A DNA stretch of 64,000 nucleotides, taken from Prionace glauca. Lineage: Eukaryota > Chordata > Chondrichthyes > Carcharhiniformes > Carcharhinidae. Positions 45,106-56,619 of this stretch are shown in pieces (positions within the stretch are counted from its first letter, which is position 1; each line of letters starts with the position of its first letter). A model generated the notes under the pieces. That model ran no database searches, had not been told where the DNA came from, and saw only the letters and a program-made list of their open reading frames with translations. Location: contig CM075760.1 in assembly GCA_037974335.1 (NCBI GenBank), positions 59,650,515 to 59,714,514 on the forward strand. Reading direction: 5' to 3'. The translations under genes were made by a program, and so were the position numbers.

Positions 45106-45574
45106 CGTCACCTTCCCGATCTTTGTTTGCAGACTATATTTGGTCAGAGTGTGTTGCTGGGTAAGAGGCAGTTCATAGATAATCAACAGATTTCAAAAGA
45201 AGTGATCGTGGAAACAAACAGAAAAAGTATCCCTCTCCCCATGTGCATGTCTGTGTAATGCTTGAATGTTTATTTTTTTCCAGAATATCAAATTGCTAGT
45301 GATAATTAACAGATCAGACTTTCATCCGGAGCTCCTGTCTCTAACAACAGAGCAACTTATTTTCGCTGTCGCACCTGGGAGCAGCTGAGTGGCTGTTTGG
45401 TCCGAGGTTAATTTGGTTTCCTCTGTGTGTGTTTGAGCGTCTGATTCCGCACTGCTCATTGTTGCACTCTCCAGCGATTATGCACAAGCACGCACAGACT
45501 GGAGATCCAATCCAGAGCTTCCACACGGCAATGAGACTGCTTTCTATCATTGTGAGACTGAAAGCGCAGAAATT

Positions 45575-45690
45575 GACGGAAACCCACGCAGAAACAGGGA
45601 GAATGTGCAAACACCACACAGACAGTGGCCCGAGGCCCTGGCTTTGTGAGGCAGCAGTGCTAACTAGTGTGCCACAGTGCCGCCGCTGCT
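45575..45690 (-). repeat. SINE head fragment
   Basis: Minus strand: GTTAGCACTGCTGCCTCACA and the following 5' body. Truncated. Confidence 0.65.
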
Positions 45691-45779
45691 GGACATTTGG
45701 AGAAAGGTTCCAGTGGCGGCAGACAGAACAGGAGAGAACTTTTTGGTTATTCATCGGCCTGGCCTGATTGTTACCTTTT

Positions 45780-46360
45780 GTAACTCACTGGAGTTTCGGC
45801 GACTTGGATTAAGATGCCGAGCAGAAAATTAGGTTTTCAATCGATAAACTAAACATTGGAAGAAAGTAAAACAATTACGGGTGAAAAGTGGAAAGTGGAG
45901 ATGAGAAGGGATAAAGTGGGAAAAAACAGTTAAAGGAATAAAGAAAAATTACATTAAACCATTAAGGCTCCATAACTGTATTTGTGGAGTCCATTTTTAA
46001 TACGTTGCGAATTATGACCTGGTAGTCAGACTCTGAAGGCAATACCGGCGATAATCACATTTTCTCTGCTATTACTGGTACCCGAGCGATGAAAAGTTGT
46101 CATGATATCCACTAGAGGGCGCGCTGGTCACATGGGCCTCCCTGCTCCCACAAGACTCATTCCTGTTAATCTTCCTGATCTGTGCAAAACCATCAACGTT
46201 TGAAATCAGTTTATAATTATGATTCAGATTTTCAGCCAAAATTCTTCCACATCCGTCACTTGTTTGTTCCCCCCGCTATTCGTCCTGTAAAGTCTCCCTT
46301 ACCACAGGTATGAGATTTAGTTCAATATAAGTGTCAGTGCAGCAGGCCGCTCTGAACTTT
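45780..46360. other. Non-coding stretch, possible faint V remnant
   Basis: Around 46,060-46,100 one frame reads LCYYWYPSD, reminiscent of a V FR2, but without Cys framework or RSS. Nothing else seen. Confidence 0.3.
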
Positions 46361-46364
46361 CGAA

Positions 46365-47040
46365 ATTTTTTTTTCAAAAATATACTTTATTCATAAAAAA
46401 AACTCAACTAATCCATTTCAAATGTACAGGGCTTCGAATAGCAAATCAAAACATTTTTACAGATCTGTCCAAATTACAGTGTCTACATTTCAATACTTAA
46501 AAAACTATATCCATGTCTCAATATTACAATTACTAATTACAAGAATTACATTTCAGTTCTTAAAAATATATACATGCCTCAATAGATTTCTGTGTGCCGT
46601 TAGTGGTCAGGTTGGCACACAGTTACGCAGGTCGAGGGTATTCTGCAGTTCCCGGGCCCTTGGTCTGCCTCTGTTAAAGGCCTTACAGTGTGGCCTTTCC
46701 CCATTGTACCTTTGCGGCGTCTGCCCTAAGCTTCAGCCCGTCCCTCAGCACGTAGTCCTGGACCTTGGAATGTGCCAGTCTGCAACACTCGGTCGAGGAC
46801 AGTTCTTTCAGCTGGAAGGTCAGCAAGTTTCGGGCGGACCAAAGTGCGTCCTTCACCGAGTTGATGACCTTCCAGCAGCAGTTGATATTTGTCTCGGTGT
46901 GCGTTCCCACAGGAAGATCGGTAACGCAGGAACACGTCACAGAACCAGGGTTGTTTCGCGAGTGAGAAGTCTTGTCAGTAACCACTTTCTCATTCGCCTT
47001 GTGATTCGTTTCAATGCAGCAATTTCGCGCTTCCTGTTAG
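46365..47040 (-). repeat. Retroposed sequence with AATAAA and A tail, family not recognised
   Basis: Read on the minus strand it ends AATAAAGTATATTTTTG followed by nine A (46,374-46,366). A frame of 100 codons (46,985-46,683) reads LWSARNLLTFQLKELSSTEC and LRDGLKLRADAAKVQWGKAT. It may be a LINE ORF2 end or a processed copy of a gene. No intron-like breaks are visible. Confidence 0.5.
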
Positions 47041-47049
47041 ATTCCCGCT

Positions 47050-47550
47050 GGAATTAATCAATGTGTTGAGCGAATATTAAAGGGACATATTCTCGATCGG
47101 GATAGTACCAACAGGATGGGCAGCACGACATCCCAAGCTAACAAATATGGGTTTGACTGTAGACAGTACCGTTCTGTTGTTGCAGGACGCTATGGAGTGA
47201 ACTGACATGATAAGTTAAAGAGAGATTAGGGGCGTTACCGACCCTTGCCAGTTTAAGCCCTCATCTGTGCCGAAAATTTTTTTACTATCCCAGAGGAAAG
47301 TCCAAGACAGCAATACAGCCTCTATGAAAAGTATCAAAATTACATGCAATCAACTAAATAATTAAGCAGACTGGAGTGGGAGTCGAGAGGGGTAGGGGGT
47401 AATTTCCCAGTCTACCGACTGAAGAAAATCGTAAATCCCTTGACGAGGATTTCCTCCAGGCGCTTCAATACAAACCTTGAACACTTTCTCTGTGGTCAAT
47501 TCGCCGAGAAATATAAGGTTTTTGTATTTTCCCTGGAATTACCGACCTCA
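47050..47550. other. Non-coding stretch
   Basis: I searched here for the leader exon of the V at 49.0 kb and saw no ATG-hydrophobic-GT unit. No repeat recognised. Confidence 0.35.
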
Positions 47551-47551
47551 A

Positions 47552-48705
47552 GGCGGCATGGTGGCACAGTGGTTGGCATTGTGGCTTCACAGCTTCAGGG
47601 ATTCCAATCCTTGCAGACTTTGCATGTTCTCTGTATCTACATGGATTTCCTCCCGGTGGTGTGGTTTCCTGTCACATTCCAAAGATGAAGATGGAGTTCA
47701 ACCCAGATAAGTGTGAAGTGGTTCATTTTGGCAGGTCAAATAGGATGGCAGAATATTACATTAATGGTAGGACTCTTGGCAGTGTGGAAGATCAGAAGGA
47801 TCTTGGGTTCTGAGTTCATAGGACGTTCAAAGCAGCTGCGCAGGTTGAAGCTTTGGTTAAGACGGCGTATGGTGTACTGGCCTTCATCAATCGAGGAATT
47901 GAGTTTAGGAGTCGAGAGACTAATGTTGCAGCTATACAGAACCCTGGTCAGACCCCACTTTGAGTACTGTGCTCAGTTCTGGTCGCCTCATTACAGGAAG
48001 GATGTGGAAGCCATAGAAATGGCGCCGAGAAGATTTACAAGGATGTTGCCTGGATTGGGGAGCATGCCTTCTGAGGATAGGTTGAAGGAGCTCGGCCTTT
48101 TCTCCTTGGAGAGTCGAAGGATGAGGGGTGTCCTGATAGAGGTGTGTAAGATGTTGAGAGGTATTGATCGAGTGGATAGTCAGAGGCTTTTCCCAGGGTT
48201 GAAATGGTTGCCAGAAGAGGACACAGGTTTAATGTGCTGGGGAGTAGGTACAGAGGAGATGTCAGGGGTATTTTTTTCACTCAGAGAGTGGTGGGTGCGT
48301 GGAATGGGTTGCCGGCAATAGTGGTGGAGGTAGATTGGATAGAGTCTTTTAAGAGAGTTTTGGATAAGTACATGGAACTTAGTAAAATGGAGGGTTATAG
48401 GTAAGCCCAGTAATCTCTAAGGTAGGGACGTGTTAGGCACAACTTTGTGGGCCAAGGGCCTGTATTGTGCTGTAGTTTTTCTATGTTTCTATTTTTCTAT
48501 GTGCAGATAAAGGGGCTTGATCATGCTAAATCACCCCTATGTGTCTCAAGGTGTGTAGGTTACGGGAATTAGCCATGGTGAATGCCTGCGGTTAGGGGAT
48601 AAGGCCGGGAAGAGGTCTGGATAAGATTCTTTTGCAGACAGTCGGTGCAGACTCGATGGGCCAAATGGCCTCTTCTGCATTGTAGGGATTCATCGATGCT
48701 ATTTT
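47552..48705 (+). mobile_element. SINE interrupted by a CR1 insertion
   Basis: SINE head and body 47,552-47,688 break at CCAAAGATG. A 5'-truncated CR1 fills 47,689-48,502 (RT/C-terminal coding such as RTLVRPHFEYCAQFWSPHYR, several frame breaks; TTTTTCTATGTTTCTATT end). The SINE then resumes at TGTGCAGATAAAGG and runs to its usual 3' end at 48,705. The nested order shows the CR1 arrived after the SINE. Confidence 0.88.
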
Positions 48706-49017
48706 GATGCATCAACAGTGACCACAGTACCTCACCTTCATTGATGATGTCACAGCCGAATATGATATCACTTCCTGTTCCATCTCCGTTATAAACTGAG
48801 GCAGGTCATTCTGTTGTGGTGCAGTTTTTGTCACATTGGAGACGAGCTCGATGCTCACATAGTGACCTGCAGAGAGTGATGTTTTCTCCTGTAACATTCA
48901 GATTTCTTTTACTCCTGTCTGTTCTCCGTAAGTTCCCGTGGATTCCGATAACAAAATAATGCATTTACAATTGCAGTTAGGGAATGGAAATTTATAAATG
49001 TTTAATTTCTCTTCCAG

Positions 49018-49324
49018 GCGGCAGTATTGGCAACGATTCTGTTCAACAGGGAAGTTCGTTCATAATGGTGAAGGAAGGGGAATCGGTAACAATGAATTGT
49101 AGTTTTACAACAGCTGATACTAACCCTTACCTTTACTGGTATCGGCAACTTCCCGGTCAGGCCCCAATAAACGTGTTGCGAATCACCCAGTACGGCACCT
49201 CTCCAGCTGACTTCGTCCTGGAGCGTTTCACGGCGGAGCTGAACATAGAGCAGAGCGCGGTTTGGCTGAGAGTTTCCAGGGCGGAACTGTCAGATGGAGC
49301 CCTATATTACTGCGCTCTGAGACC
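49018..49324 (+). CDS. TCR-type V segment, leader exon not found
   Basis: V exon after an AATTTCTCTTCCAG acceptor: GSIGNDSVQQGSSFIMVKEG, MNCSFTT (Cys), YLYWYRQLPGQAPINVL (Trp), VSRAELSDGALYYCALRP. No stops, and the RSS is present. I could not find a leader exon between 48,705 and the acceptor, nor in 47,050-47,550. The nested SINE/CR1 insertion lies just upstream and may have separated or removed it. The V exon is intact but the gene may lack its start. Confidence 0.85.
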
Positions 49325-49363
49325 CACAGCTGCACAGCTCAGTGTCTGCCCCGTACAAAAACT
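49325..49363 (+). other. V recombination signal, 23-bp spacer
   Basis: CACAGCT, 23 bp, ACAAAAACT. The last two heptamer bases differ from consensus. Confidence 0.85.
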
Positions 49364-49399
49364 ACAACCAAGTGTGTAGTTTGAGAAAAGCTGTGACTA

Positions 49400-50800
49400 A
49401 ACACCCCGCTCGCGTTAGTCTGCACAGAATTGTTATTATCTGGTGAGAATGACCCCGCAGATGATCTCGCAACTCAGAAGAGGGCAGTAGGGTATTAGGA
49501 TTCTATTATGAGGATTAGTAGATTCCGGTTAACCCGAAACTGTGTTTTAAATTTCAACATTTCGCTACTGATTGCGTCTATAGTTTTCAGTTCTGTTAGT
49601 GTGTTACCAACGGGAATGCAAAATAACACATCCCCTTCTACATTTCAGTATTGTTCTCAACATCTCTCCACCCATCCCTCAGCCCCAAGTCTCTCTCTGT
49701 TTCTCTTTCTTCTCTCCCTCTATCAATCCGTCTCTCTCTGTGTCACATCTTTTCTCTCGATTTCACTTTTCCTCTTTCTTATTCTTTTGCTTTGCCTCTT
49801 GGGCTATCCCTTTAGTTCTTTCACACAATTGTAAAGCGATGGATTTTCTGGAATTGATGTGACTCATTAGTAAATACGATCTTAATAATATGAGACATAA
49901 CAGAAACACATTCAGAACGTACACAAAATTACTGATGTTATTATCGTCATTCAAATATGATAGGGATTTTTAAAAAATATATCCACGTTTCGCCCTGCTG
50001 TATCCAGTCGAACCCGACAGCAGAGTTTAGGGGAAAAAAACACTTAGTATGCTCACATTCAGTACACACGGATGCTTGCCCATAATCTGTGCACATAGGC
50101 ACATTCATGACGAAGTATATATATTTAAGAGCACGTACTGAAACTCACGCACGGGTACACAGCTACACAGTCAGATGTATATATGTGTATGAGACAGAGA
50201 GAGAGAGAGAGAGGGAGGGCGGGGTTGGGGCGTGGGGGGAGTCCATCGTGACCTCACAAGCCTACCATCCATACAGGTTTAAGTTGTGACGCTGGGGTTT
50301 GAATTTGGCGCCGTCTGTCTACAAATGCTTATTAATTGCACGCTCAGATTTTGATGTTGAGTGGATTCGGGGTTTCCTGTGATATATTCTCATCCTGTTC
50401 ATGGATTTGTCTGAATAGAAGGATACGGTCCCCGGAAGGGCAGGGCGTTTTAGATCAGTCTGGCACCATCGTCGGTGTAGGCTTGGAGGGCTGTTCTTGT
50501 GCTGAAATTTTCTTTGTTCTTTCCTCTGTGTCCCAAGACACAAATGCTGCCCAGAAATTTAAATTGGAGTTCTTCAGATACTGACTTCGTTACTTTTGAT
50601 ATGTATTTGGGGAAACGATCCTAAATCTGCGGAAATCATTGCGAGAGTTCTCTGTTCAAATCCTGGGGATGACGAATTCGAGTGAACGCCAGGTCTTTGC
50701 AGTAAAAGCAGAAATTCTACATCGGAATCGCGCCAGGGATTAATTTGTATCTTTTGCTTATAAGCAGGAAGGTGTCAAAGCGAATTAATTGATGTGTTCA
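49400..50800. other. Non-coding stretch with small repeats
   Basis: 49,640-49,800 is pyrimidine-rich; (AG)n at about 50,194-50,212; a CR1-like 3' remnant at about 50,415-50,520. No V or RSS seen. Confidence 0.4.
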
Positions 50801-50809
50801 GAATGTCCC

Positions 50810-50920
50810 ATTTTCAGGGAGTAGAATGTCGTGTTACAGATACATTGTGAAGCCACCGCTTCTCCTTCTGTCTGAATTGCTGAGGATACCGGCTGAGTTT
50901 CCATGAGCCACGTCTGGAAA
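50810..50920 (-). pseudogene. V-segment 5' fragment
   Basis: On the minus strand from about 50,917: WLMETQPVSSAIQTEGEAVA then SQCICNTTFYS, a copy of the start of the V exon of the 30.0/62.9 kb family (SSDVGTEGEAVTLKCNYDTT). It stops after about 35 codons, with no FR2, FR3 or RSS. Confidence 0.7.
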
Positions 50921-51169
50921 AAGTTTTCTTTTGTCTGGAGGACGGCGGCTCATAAGAAAAGATTCTCCTCTGCAGGCGCAGTCTAAAATCTGAATAAAGG
51001 GCATCAACAAAATCGTGATAAGAATTCATGACCGTAAATTGTTAAGCACAAACTTGAGTTCTGAAGACTGACAGGTGGTGGAATGCGGCACTTTACAGTG
51101 AAACATCGCCGCCAGCAGAGGGAAGTGTCGAGCCGAATTCCAGACTCGCAACAGCAACCGGCAACAATA

Positions 51170-51340
51170 TTCATAGATTCACAGAATCATAGAATCCTTA
51201 GAGTACAGAAGAAGGATATTCGGCCCATCGAGTCTGTACCGGTCACAATCCCATCCAGGCCCTATTCCCATAACCGCACGCATCCATCTCGCTAATGCCC
51301 CTGACACTCGGGCAATTTAGCATGGCCAATTAACTAAATG
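51170..51340 (-). repeat. SINE 3' part
   Basis: Minus strand: GGCCATGCTAAATTGCCC to TACTCTAAGGATTCTATGAT. 51,340-51,690 is AT-rich and featureless. Confidence 0.7.
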
Positions 51341-51714
51341 AAAAAAAAATTAGAAGGACAAATGTCGAAACAGAAATAGTATCTTAGCATTGATAGCAAA
51401 CGTATGTCATTTCAATGTTACGAGTTGTCAAAGCTGGTATTACGGTTGGAAAGCTAAAAATATTCACATTCATTGAACTTGGCCCTCCGCATTGTTTGTG
51501 TCTTGTAGCGGTTAATATGTGGACTTTATTCACAAAAGCGCCCAGTTCCAAACGTCGAGTTAGAGTGCACTTTCTCACAGTTTTCTTCCATCTTATAAGA
51601 AAAAAGCAATTAGATTTCCCCCGATGTGCTGACTATTTTGTGAAGCGTATATCCACAGTCATACTTTATTCACTTTAACAACTATTTATTAGTGTCACAT
51701 GTAGGCTGACGTTA

Positions 51715-51950
51715 ACATCTGCAAATATGCTAGTGCGTAAATCCCCCAGTCGCCAGACTCAGGCGCCTGTTCGGATACACTGAGCATGGCCAATGTACCT
51801 AACCAGCTTGTCTTTCCGACTGGTGGCGGAAACCAGGGCAGCCCGTGGAAACCCACGGAGACACGGGGAAAACGTGCAGACTCTGAACAGGCAGTGACCC
51901 AAGCCGGGGATCGAACTCTGGTCTGTGGAACGGTGAGGCAGCAGTTTTAC
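51715..51950 (-). repeat. SINE copy, diverged
   Basis: Minus strand: head with B box GTTCGATCCCCGG, body GTTTCCACGGGCTGCCCTGG and part of the tail. Confidence 0.7.
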
Positions 51951-52356
51951 TGGGAAATAGGTATTTGAATTTTCCGTATTTTGTCTTTCCTTAACTACAG
52001 TTCCTCAGGATCCATTCACTCTGTAAAGGGGTTGACAGAGTTCGACTACTGTCTATTTCTCTCAGTTAAGATGACAAAGGGATGTGGTTCCGTCACTTTC
52101 CCTCACCGGGAAGGGAAGACACGACTACTCTTTACACAATTCATATGTTCAAATATGGACCACCGGTAAAATGAATAGCTATGGAGATCAGATCAATAAT
52201 ATCCGTTTCCGGGAAATGCAAGGGCGGCAAAACTACATGAGCTAGATTTGTGTGGGCGTCACTGACATAAATCAGCCGACATTTCAATGTCCCCTCTCCA
52301 TTCACTTCCTTCTGCTGTGAACTGTGTGCGGGTTTCTTGTTGAGATTTCAAATACA

Positions 52357-52794
52357 ATGATGTACTGCATTGTGCAATTATATCTGTTGCCTCTCATTCT
52401 GGTGATGCTAACATGTACGGACAGGAGTTGGACCCAATAACAAAAATTGATTGTTAATTTTATTTTCATGCTTTTTTCAATGTTTCATCATGTAAATTTT
52501 GTTCCAGGTCCATGTCTCTCGGACCGTGTGCTTCAATCCCCCGCTTGGAAAAGTGACCAGAGAGGGGATTCCGTGCAGTTAGACTGTAGCTACGAGGCAT
52601 CCAGCTTCTATGCCATGAGTTGGTACAAACAGAAACCCGGTGAGGGACTGGAGTGGATTATAAGGCGGACGTCTGGCAGAGGCCGAAGCGGTCGTTTTGA
52701 ACTGAATCTCGATACCACTACGAAACGCGGCCAGTTGCTCATTGAAAACACGGAGAACGCGGATGCTGCAGTTTATTACTGTGCGATTGAGCCT
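52357..52794 (+). CDS. V segment with VH/NAR-like features
   Basis: Leader exon 52,357-52,414 (MMYCIVQLYLLPLILVMLT, donor AT|GTACGG). V exon 52,508-52,794 after GTTCCAG; the phase fits. It contains SDRVLQSPAWKSDQRGDSVQ, LDCSYEASS (Cys), AMSWYKQKPGEGLEWI (Trp), GRFELNLDTTTKRGQLLIEN, ADAAVYYCAI. SWYKQKPGEGLEWI is closer to Ig heavy V (W..Q.PGKGLEW) than to the FWYxQYP of the other V segments, and only 12 residues separate LEW from GRF, so CDR2 is short. No stops. It could be a VH-delta-like or NAR-TCR-related segment, or simply a divergent V alpha/delta. Confidence 0.88.
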
Positions 52795-52833
52795 CACACT
52801 GAGACAAAACACGACAGTCGCTGTACAAAAACC
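52795..52833 (+). other. V recombination signal, 23-bp spacer
   Basis: CACACTG, 23 bp, ACAAAAACC. Confidence 0.9.
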
Positions 52834-53079
52834 TCGCTCCAAGTTGCAGTTCCGGAACAGCTGCAGCAACCACTCCAATGACACAAGACAAGCCAGGAGG
52901 CACAAATGGAACCTGAAGTGTCTGCATCCATAATTCTCATTAGATGGGCGCTTTGACCAGAGACACTGGCGGGCACAGCATTCACTATGCTCATTTTTCA
53001 AGTGGCTATCAGAGGCTAGGAACCCTGCGATGAGTAACTCACCTATGTCCCCAAAAACAAGGGCTAAATTAAGTGTATG

Positions 53080-53570
53080 ACGAAATAGTCCCCACTTGTC
53101 TGGATGGGTCCAGCTCCAACAACACTCAAGAAGCTTGACACCATCCAGGACAAACAACCCACTTGATTGGCACCACATCTATAAACATCCAGTTCCTCCT
53201 CTGCCGTCGATCAGTAGCAGCAGTTTGTATGTCCTATATACAAGATGCACTGCAGCAATTCAACAAACATCCTTAAAACAACATTTTCCAAATCCACAGT
53301 CACTTCCATCTAGAAGCACAAGGGCAGCAGCTAGATGGGAATGCCAACGCCTGCAATTTCCCCTCTAAGCCATTCACCATGCTGACTTGGAAATGTATCA
53401 CTGTTCCTTCGCAGTTGCTGGCTCAAAATCCTGGAATTCCCCCCTTAACGGTATTGTGGGTCAACCCACAGCACATGGACTGCAACGATTCAGAAGGTAG
53501 CTAACCACCACCTTCTCGAGGGCAACTAGAGTTGGGCAAGAAACATTGGCCAGCCAGCGGCGCCCATGCC
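53080..53570 (+). repeat. Interspersed repeat 3' end, class unassigned
   Basis: The stretch ending AGAGTTGGGCAAGAAACATT and GCGCCCATGCCCCACGAATG resembles a repeat tail I associate with cartilaginous-fish genomes (GGGCAATAAATGCTGGCC type). No coding motif to place it. Confidence 0.45.
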
Positions 53571-53574
53571 CCAC

Positions 53575-54055
53575 GAATGAATTAAAAATAATGATTGCAT
53601 CCTCTACCCTATGGGATACAGAATTCCAAAGATTCACAAAGCTTTCTGTGCAGCAATTCCTCCTCATTTCAGTCTGAAATGATCAGCTCCTTATCCTGAG
53701 ATTGTGTCCCCATGTTTTAAATTCCCCGAGAGAGAAAATGATATCTCTGAATGCATCTGATTAAATTCATTCATTGCTGGTTAGGTTTCCATGAGATCAC
53801 ATTCCATTCTGTCAGACTTCAGAGAATTTCTGCGCAGTTTACCCAGCCTCTCATCTTGGGACAATGCCTTCATCACAGGGAATAATCTAGTCAACATTAG
53901 CTATAACCTCCCCAATGGAAGTAGATCCTGTAGTCAATGTGGAATCCCAAAATTGCGCACAGTATTCCAAATGAGGCTTCGGCAAATGAGCAACAGCAGC
54001 AAGCCTTCAAAGATGACAAAACCTCAATCTGTCCTCATGATTGGAAGGGAAATGT
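53575..54055 (-). mobile_element. Old LINE 3' fragment
   Basis: Minus-strand words of a CR1/L2 C-terminus (RRNCCTESFVNLWNSVSHRV) and further 5' ORF2 remnants. Heavily broken. Confidence 0.55.
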
Positions 54056-54059
54056 GACT

Positions 54060-55150
54060 GTGGATAATTGACATTGTACAAATTCCTTTAATTGGTATCT
54101 GGGGGAATCTGGAAGATGAAGTCGTGGTATTTCTTTACCCTGTCATCTGTAAACTCCACTTCTTACCAATACCTTCTGTCCCACAGTCCTTGATCCTCCT
54201 GTCCAGGTAATGATCGGGTCCACCAATTCTCTGTGTCACTGGCAGATGAAACTAGAACTCGGTGATACTAGCTAATTGATCCTGGGAGCTTGACGGTCAG
54301 AGGCAGCTGGAGCAGAGGCAGCAACAGAAACAGAAAGAAATGCGACATGAAAGTGTTTAAAATAGGATCTGTGTCAATTCCTTTCAGTGACGGATGTCTG
54401 CCTTGTGTTGCCGCGAACTTTCACATGAGTTGCAGTGATGAAGCCGCTGAGGCTTGGAAATTAAAAGTTGTACATCAACAACTTTCTAGTTAACAACATC
54501 CGTGTTTTATTGGTTAAGAAGTCAATTTTTCTCATGCCAAAGGATGACAATTTGAAACAGAATCCTGTTTCTGGTGTAAAACAATGTCTGAAATGAAAAA
54601 TAAAAGGCAAAGGTTTAATACATCATAATTTGAAACCAGTCACAGTAACTTCCCTGGTGGCCTACTGACTTGCGTTCAGTATTCTTTATTTCTGCAGCCT
54701 GGGATCGATTTCCGGTCAGGGAATTCAAAACTTATTGTTATGCAAAAACTATTATTTAATTAGTTGTCTGTACCAGTAGGGCAGATATACCATTTTGCGT
54801 TGAGTTGAAAATGTCATGTTCAGATAATGAAGAACAGAAAAAGGACATTGATAGGTTGCAAAACTCTGACAATAGAGCTGATGATACAAGGTAAAATCTG
54901 GCTAATAGTGGAGTAGATTTTTTTTCCCACTTACACAAATAATTTCCAGATTTGGGTTCAAATCTGGTGCTAAATGATTTAAAAAAACTTCTCACTGAAT
55001 TAAGAATAAAACTGTCGGACTTCCATAGGAGTAGAGGCGCCTTGCATTCAGGAAACAGTGATTAATGTATTAACAAAGCAACATTAAGAACGATTCATTT
55101 TAAGCGGTAATATTCTGGAGAAATGGAGTTCACCCAGTAAAGCTTTAGAA
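54060..55150. other. Non-coding stretch
   Basis: No V, RSS or repeat family recognised. Confidence 0.35.
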
Positions 55151-55159
55151 CAACAACAA

Positions 55160-55232
55160 CGCCCAGCGTGGGACTCGAACCCACGACCCTGAGATTAAGA
55201 GTCTCATGCTCTACCGACTGAGCTAGCCTGGC
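55160..55232 (-). tRNA. tRNA-Lys(CTT)-like gene
   Basis: The 73-nt minus-strand sequence starts GCCAGGCTAGCTCAGTCGG, has anticodon loop GACTCTTAATC (anticodon CTT), and T arm GTCGTGGGTTCGAGTCCCAC with a canonical B box. Only the acceptor stem has a flaw, an A4-G69 mismatch. No TTTT terminator follows within about 20 nt. It is a genuine tRNA-Lys copy, functional or recently retired; not part of a SINE since no SINE body follows. Confidence 0.8.
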
Positions 55233-55239
55233 ACATTGT

Positions 55240-56600
55240 ACCAATACTCTTTCAAGCCCTAAAATAGGCGGACAACAAATGTGCATTTCCAAATGTTATC
55301 TCGTTATTCTGATTTCAAAGTGTAAAAGGCACTCGATCGACAAAATCGCCAAGGTTACAATGCATTCCTGTCAATCATCACTAACATCATTCATTCCGCT
55401 TCTTTGTCGCAGCTCCTTCTAAGCATAACAAACTCCTCTTATGTCTTTCACTTTAATTATATTTATCGGAAACATTTTGACATGAGTTTCTGAACTAATA
55501 TGAATCAGGTTTGTGTTGGAAAAATGAGCTTATTCACATCGGTGAGCTGAGTCACTTTGGCAAACACAGAGAGTGGGAGAGGCCTCAGGAGAAACAAGCC
55601 CGCCTCAAAGAGCAAACCAGTTGGAAATTTGGCAGAGGCCGAATCACCACAGATACTAGAACCTGAAATTATAAGATCGTCCAGCCACACTGACTCATTC
55701 ACATCACCATAACCATTGCCTTGAACGCACTGATTAGAATATGGGAAATAAGGTCATAAGTGGGCCAATTGGCTCCTCGAGCATTCTCAGCTGCTCAATA
55801 AGAATATCCTCAACTTTTACACTATTCTGTTTACTTTTCTGTCGCATCTTAATCTGAAGCTACACAAATAAGATGAATATCCCTGGAGGATGATGGTTTA
55901 AATCTGAAACGTTAACTCTGTTTTTCTCCAGACTTGTTGAGTTGATCCAGCATTTTTTTGTTTTTATTTCAGATGTCAATACCCGCAATGTTATTCTTTT
56001 ATTATCTGAAGAATAAATAACAACTTATGTTCATCTGGGACTATGGTGACTTTATTTGCCTTGATCTTATTAAATGGTGGAGCAGGATGAATATGATTTA
56101 TGATTTTGTCTGATTCCATTTATTCTGTTTCCTGGCGGCACCAGATATGACGCCAACTCCTTCCTCTGGCAGCGCTGATGACAAGTTTATGTCACTAAAT
56201 TCAGCATGGCAAATAACTGTGGGAGAGTGTGTTCGAATCACACCACTGCCAAATGTTAATTTGTTTTAAAGGTCATGGAATCCATTTCGTTGTGCAAATA
56301 AACAAAAGAAAAATGCAATTGAATGTATCATTGCTCATTTTAACAGGAGGAAGTAGCAGGGGCAATGTGGATACAGATTGATGTGGACTAGAGACAGGTT
56401 TGCGGAACTAGTTTAATTTCTCCTCCAGGAGGCCGAATTTGCTTCGAGTCATGCGCTGGCCGTGTATCCATAATGTACTGATTATCATGCCCATCTCCAA
56501 ATGCTTTGAATTTCAAAACCATTCTGATTTCAGGATTTGTCACCAACATTAACTGACCTTTGGAGAATTTGCTGCATCATCTGATTCTAAACTTAGGAAT
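55240..56600. other. Non-coding stretch with faint LINE remnants
   Basis: CR1-like scraps near 55,760-56,090 (TTATTAAATGGTGGAGCAGG). No V or RSS. Confidence 0.35.
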
Positions 56601-56619
56601 CACTCGGCAAAAATTCTCG

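Noticed and set aside
46055-46115. Possible V FR2 remnant (LCYYWYPSD in one frame)
   Set aside because: No Cys framework, leader or RSS; too short to support.
47518-47560. GGTTTTTGT read as a J or D nonamer
   Set aside because: No CACTGTG-like heptamer at 12 or 23 bp and no J core.
53000-53570. Second, leaderless V downstream of the VH/NAR-like V (NAR-TCR arrangement)
   Set aside because: No V exon or RSS between 52.83 and 55 kb; the region is repeat-derived.
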